From positions 930,001 through 994,000 of the forward strand of contig JANTUC010000008.1 in the NCBI GenBank assembly GCA_026873275.1: a stretch of 64,000 bases of DNA. The letters run 5' to 3'. Within the stretch, counting starts at the first letter, position 1; each line of letters starts with the position of its first letter. Made by a program: the position numbers and the translations under genes. This document shows positions 61,483-64,000 of the stretch, in pieces. The DNA is from Pseudopithomyces maydicus (taxonomy: Eukaryota; Ascomycota; Dothideomycetes; Pleosporales; Didymosphaeriaceae). The notes below the pieces were generated by a model. That model saw only the letters and a list, made by a program, of their open reading frames with translations, was not told the DNA's origin and ran no database searches.

Positions 61483-63044
61483 TGCTAAATATATATAAGG
61501 ATTTTTAATTAGGATCTTATAAACATCCTTAGTAAAATAAAAAATCTAAGTATATTAGGCGCCTATAGTAGTAGTGGTTAAAGGAGTTACTGTATAAGTA
61601 TAATAGATAAATATAATATATATAATAAATTAAAATTATTTAATAGAAAAGTCTTATTATTATCCTTTTCTAAATTATAAGGTATAAAGGTAAAATAATC
61701 CTCCTATTAAGGATTTCTACTAATAAATATACTAACTAAAGCCTTATCTAATATTATATAATTAATTAATTAAATTATTTATTTATGGGGAGACCACCTC
61801 CCCACGGTATACTACCTTTTAATTTAGTAGGCTAATATTTATTTATAAATTAAAAATAGCTTCTAGCTCCCTTTCTAGACTAATTTCTTTAACTATATTC
61901 TATATACGCTTTATACTTAGTAAAATATAAATTAAAATATATTTTATTCTTTTTAAATTATTAATAAGGTTCTTTCTCTTTCTTTTTAATTTACTTATAT
62001 AAATAGCTAATTTAGGTTATTGCTTTTATACTTATTAGTATAATATTTTATTTTTTTATTTTAAGCCTTATTTATAGCGTTTAATACTTAAAGCTTAAGT
62101 ATTATTTTTTTAAATTTTACTTTAAATATATAGCGCGCTATTAATTTCTATATTATAAGTATATAGTGTAAGTTTTATTTAAATATAAATATTAAAATAA
62201 TAAGGTCTTTTCTCGTAGCTAGCATTTAGTAATAATTTATAATAGTTCTTTATAATTTTAGCTTAAATTTTAAGAAAAGGTATTATACTTTTTATTTTTT
62301 AATATAAGGTGTAAGCTAGTCCTTTAGGATATTTAAATAGATAGTAAATAAGTAAATAGTTTAATTTTTCCTTTATATAATTTAAGTATATATTATAGCT
62401 GTTTTAAAACTGCGGTTTATTAGATTAGATAATTAATTAAATATATATTATTTAAAATATATTTAGGTAAGTCGCGACGCGCTCCGCTAGATTTAAAAGT
62501 AGATTTAAAATAGATATATTAAAGTTCCTTTAAATTATTTATTGTATATTATATTATCTAAATAGCCTTCTTCTTTTTTTAGTAAATTCTTAAAATAATA
62601 GCTAGAAAGCTACTTTATATAAATAAAAGATGGCGCCCCTTTAGGGCGTTATTTGTGTCCTAGTATAATTATTACCCTTTTTATATTAGGTATAAATAGT
62701 ATTATAGTGAAGCAGTGCTGGGTGCGTATAAGGATTTTTAATCTAGATCCTACGAACGTCCCTAGCAGAGCGAGAAATCCAGGAACGTTGGGCGCCCGTA
62801 GTAGTAGTAGTTAGAGGAGTTACTATATAGGTATAGTAGACCGATATAATATATATAATAAATTAAAACTACTTAATAGAAAGGCCTCATCGTCGTCCTT
62901 ATCTAAGTTATAAGGTATAAAGGTAGAATAATCCTTCTATTAAGGATCTCTCCTAACGGATATACTAACTAAAGCCTTACCTAATACCATATAATCAATC
63001 AATCAAATCATCTATCCATGGGGAGACCACCTCCCCACGGTACA
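61483..63044. mobile_element. Small LTR-flanked element (TRIM-like or deletion derivative)
   Basis: Two 329-bp direct repeats (61483-61811 and 62716-63044) enclose 904 bp without coding capacity. Each starts TGCT and carries GGGGAGACCACCTCCCC near its end; the second ends ACA, the first ATA by a RIP change. The flanks share AATAG at 61478-61482 and 63044-63048 (ATAG if the LTR ends with its terminal A). The first repeat is far more RIP-mutated than the second. Confidence 0.5.
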
Positions 63045-63870
63045 ATAGAGCTATCTATTTATTTTTATTTAATTATAGTATCCTCTACTTCCCTTTTATA
63101 TTTATTAATTATAACTATCAGCCAGTACACAGATACCTTATATATAGATTAATAATAATTAATATTTATTTAAAATAGTTATATAGTGCTTTCTAATCTT
63201 TTAAATTACTTAATATTAAGTAACCGCTTTTAGTAATAACCCTAAAAATATAATATTAACCTTATTTATTAATTTTATTATAAAATTTAAGTACTTTTTT
63301 AAAATTTTCCTTTTTTTTATCTTTTACTTAGCTATAAATTCTCTTAGCTTAATTATTTACCTTATAGTAAAATTATATTTTGAATATATAATAGCGACGT
63401 GCTATATTAAGAGATATATTTTAATTACTTAACTTATAGTTAAAATAATCTCTTTATAAGACTTAGTAAAAATTACTAAATTAAAAATAATATTTTAAAA
63501 GTCTTTAGCTACTAAGTTAACTAATTTAAAATATTTAAAAAATTATAATAACTCTATAATTTTAGCAGCTTTTATATAGATAATATTATTTAATATATTT
63601 TTAAATATAGGTAGTTAAGGTTTAATAGTTATTTTAATCTTAATACGCAAGGTAGTAGGAATAATTAAAAAATAATTATTAATAAAAGCCCTACTTTATA
63701 TTGAATTAAATATATACTCTAGTACGCGGATATAATAATAATAATAAAAATTAGTTTAAGTACTGTATAAGTATAATACTATTATATATATATAATATTT
63801 AGCCTTTAGAGGATAATTAAAATATTAAGATTCTAGTATTATAAAGTAATTTAAAGGATATAATTAAGTT
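63045..63870. other. AT-rich RIP relic, unidentified
   Basis: About 0.8 kb of TA-rich sequence with no readable frame or defined repeat. Confidence 0.5.
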
Positions 63871-63879
63871 AGTTTTTAT

Positions 63880-64000
63880 TATAATTTAACTATAATAAAA
63901 ATAAGCTTTTTACTCACTTAGCTTTTAGTTCTAATTTAAATCCTATAGAAAATATTTGGTCTGTTTTAAAACACAAAGTTAATATATATTATAAATGGCG
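63880..64000 (+). pseudogene. Second Tc1/mariner transposase fragment, cut by window edge
   Basis: The plus strand reads NKLFTHLAFSSNLNPIENIW then SVLKHKVN, matching the Glu-box region of the transposase at 59061-60273 but diverged from it. It continues past the window. Confidence 0.72.

Overview
The window comes from a filamentous ascomycete, most likely a dothideomycete. The host genes have short GT-AG introns (mostly 45-60 nt) and fungal gene content: tandem Zn2Cys6 clusters, Nab2, a Srp1-like RRM/RS protein, a CYSTM protein and a MOSC protein. The repeats show repeat-induced point mutation (RIP): CpA and CpG are turned into TpA until hardly any reading frame survives. The genus cannot be told from the sequence.

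The window has two compartments. From 1 to about 33.5 kb it is gene-rich with balanced base composition and about a dozen host genes: a truncated unknown gene, a CYSTM protein, an SR-type splicing factor, NAB2, protoporphyrinogen oxidase (HEM14), a RapZ C-terminal-like protein, a double Zn2Cys6 regulator, a patatin-like protein without its catalytic serine, an mARC-like MOSC protein, a GPI-type secreted protein, RAD54, a PRP2/DHX16 helicase, REV1 and a nucleolar FKBP. RNA processing (SR, NAB2, PRP2) and DNA repair (RAD54, REV1) are well represented, but nothing suggests a functional cluster. Six positions in four of these genes (HEM14, the Zn2Cys6 regulator, the GPI protein, REV1) look like one missing base in or beside a homopolymer, which points to consensus errors rather than decay.

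From about 33.5 kb to the end lies an AT-rich RIP compartment made of nested mobile elements. Two intact Ty3/gypsy chromoviruses with LTRs that look identical (element A, 43311-50113, minus strand; element B, 51666-59060, plus strand) sit inside an old RIP-mutated copy of family B (called relic R). Other layers are a solo B LTR, an unassigned LTR (family D), a Tc1/mariner relic and a small LTR element.

Three observations stand out. (1) The RIP compartment holds a 23.7-kb inversion (35372-59060) between oppositely oriented B LTRs. Swapped target-site duplications at both ends, a relic element and a transposase reading frame that both become whole when the segment is flipped back, and restored terminal inverted repeats all support it. 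(2) Elements A and B each carry, on the strand opposite gag-pol and next to the 3' LTR, an ORF for a six-cysteine Zn2Cys6-like cluster plus coiled coil. (3) Both elements show the same expression logic: a classic -1 frameshift heptamer followed by a stem-loop at the gag/pol junction, and an 8-nt primer site 2 nt after the 5' LTR that pairs with the predicted transcript start (Tf1-like self-priming). The paired bases covary between A and B.
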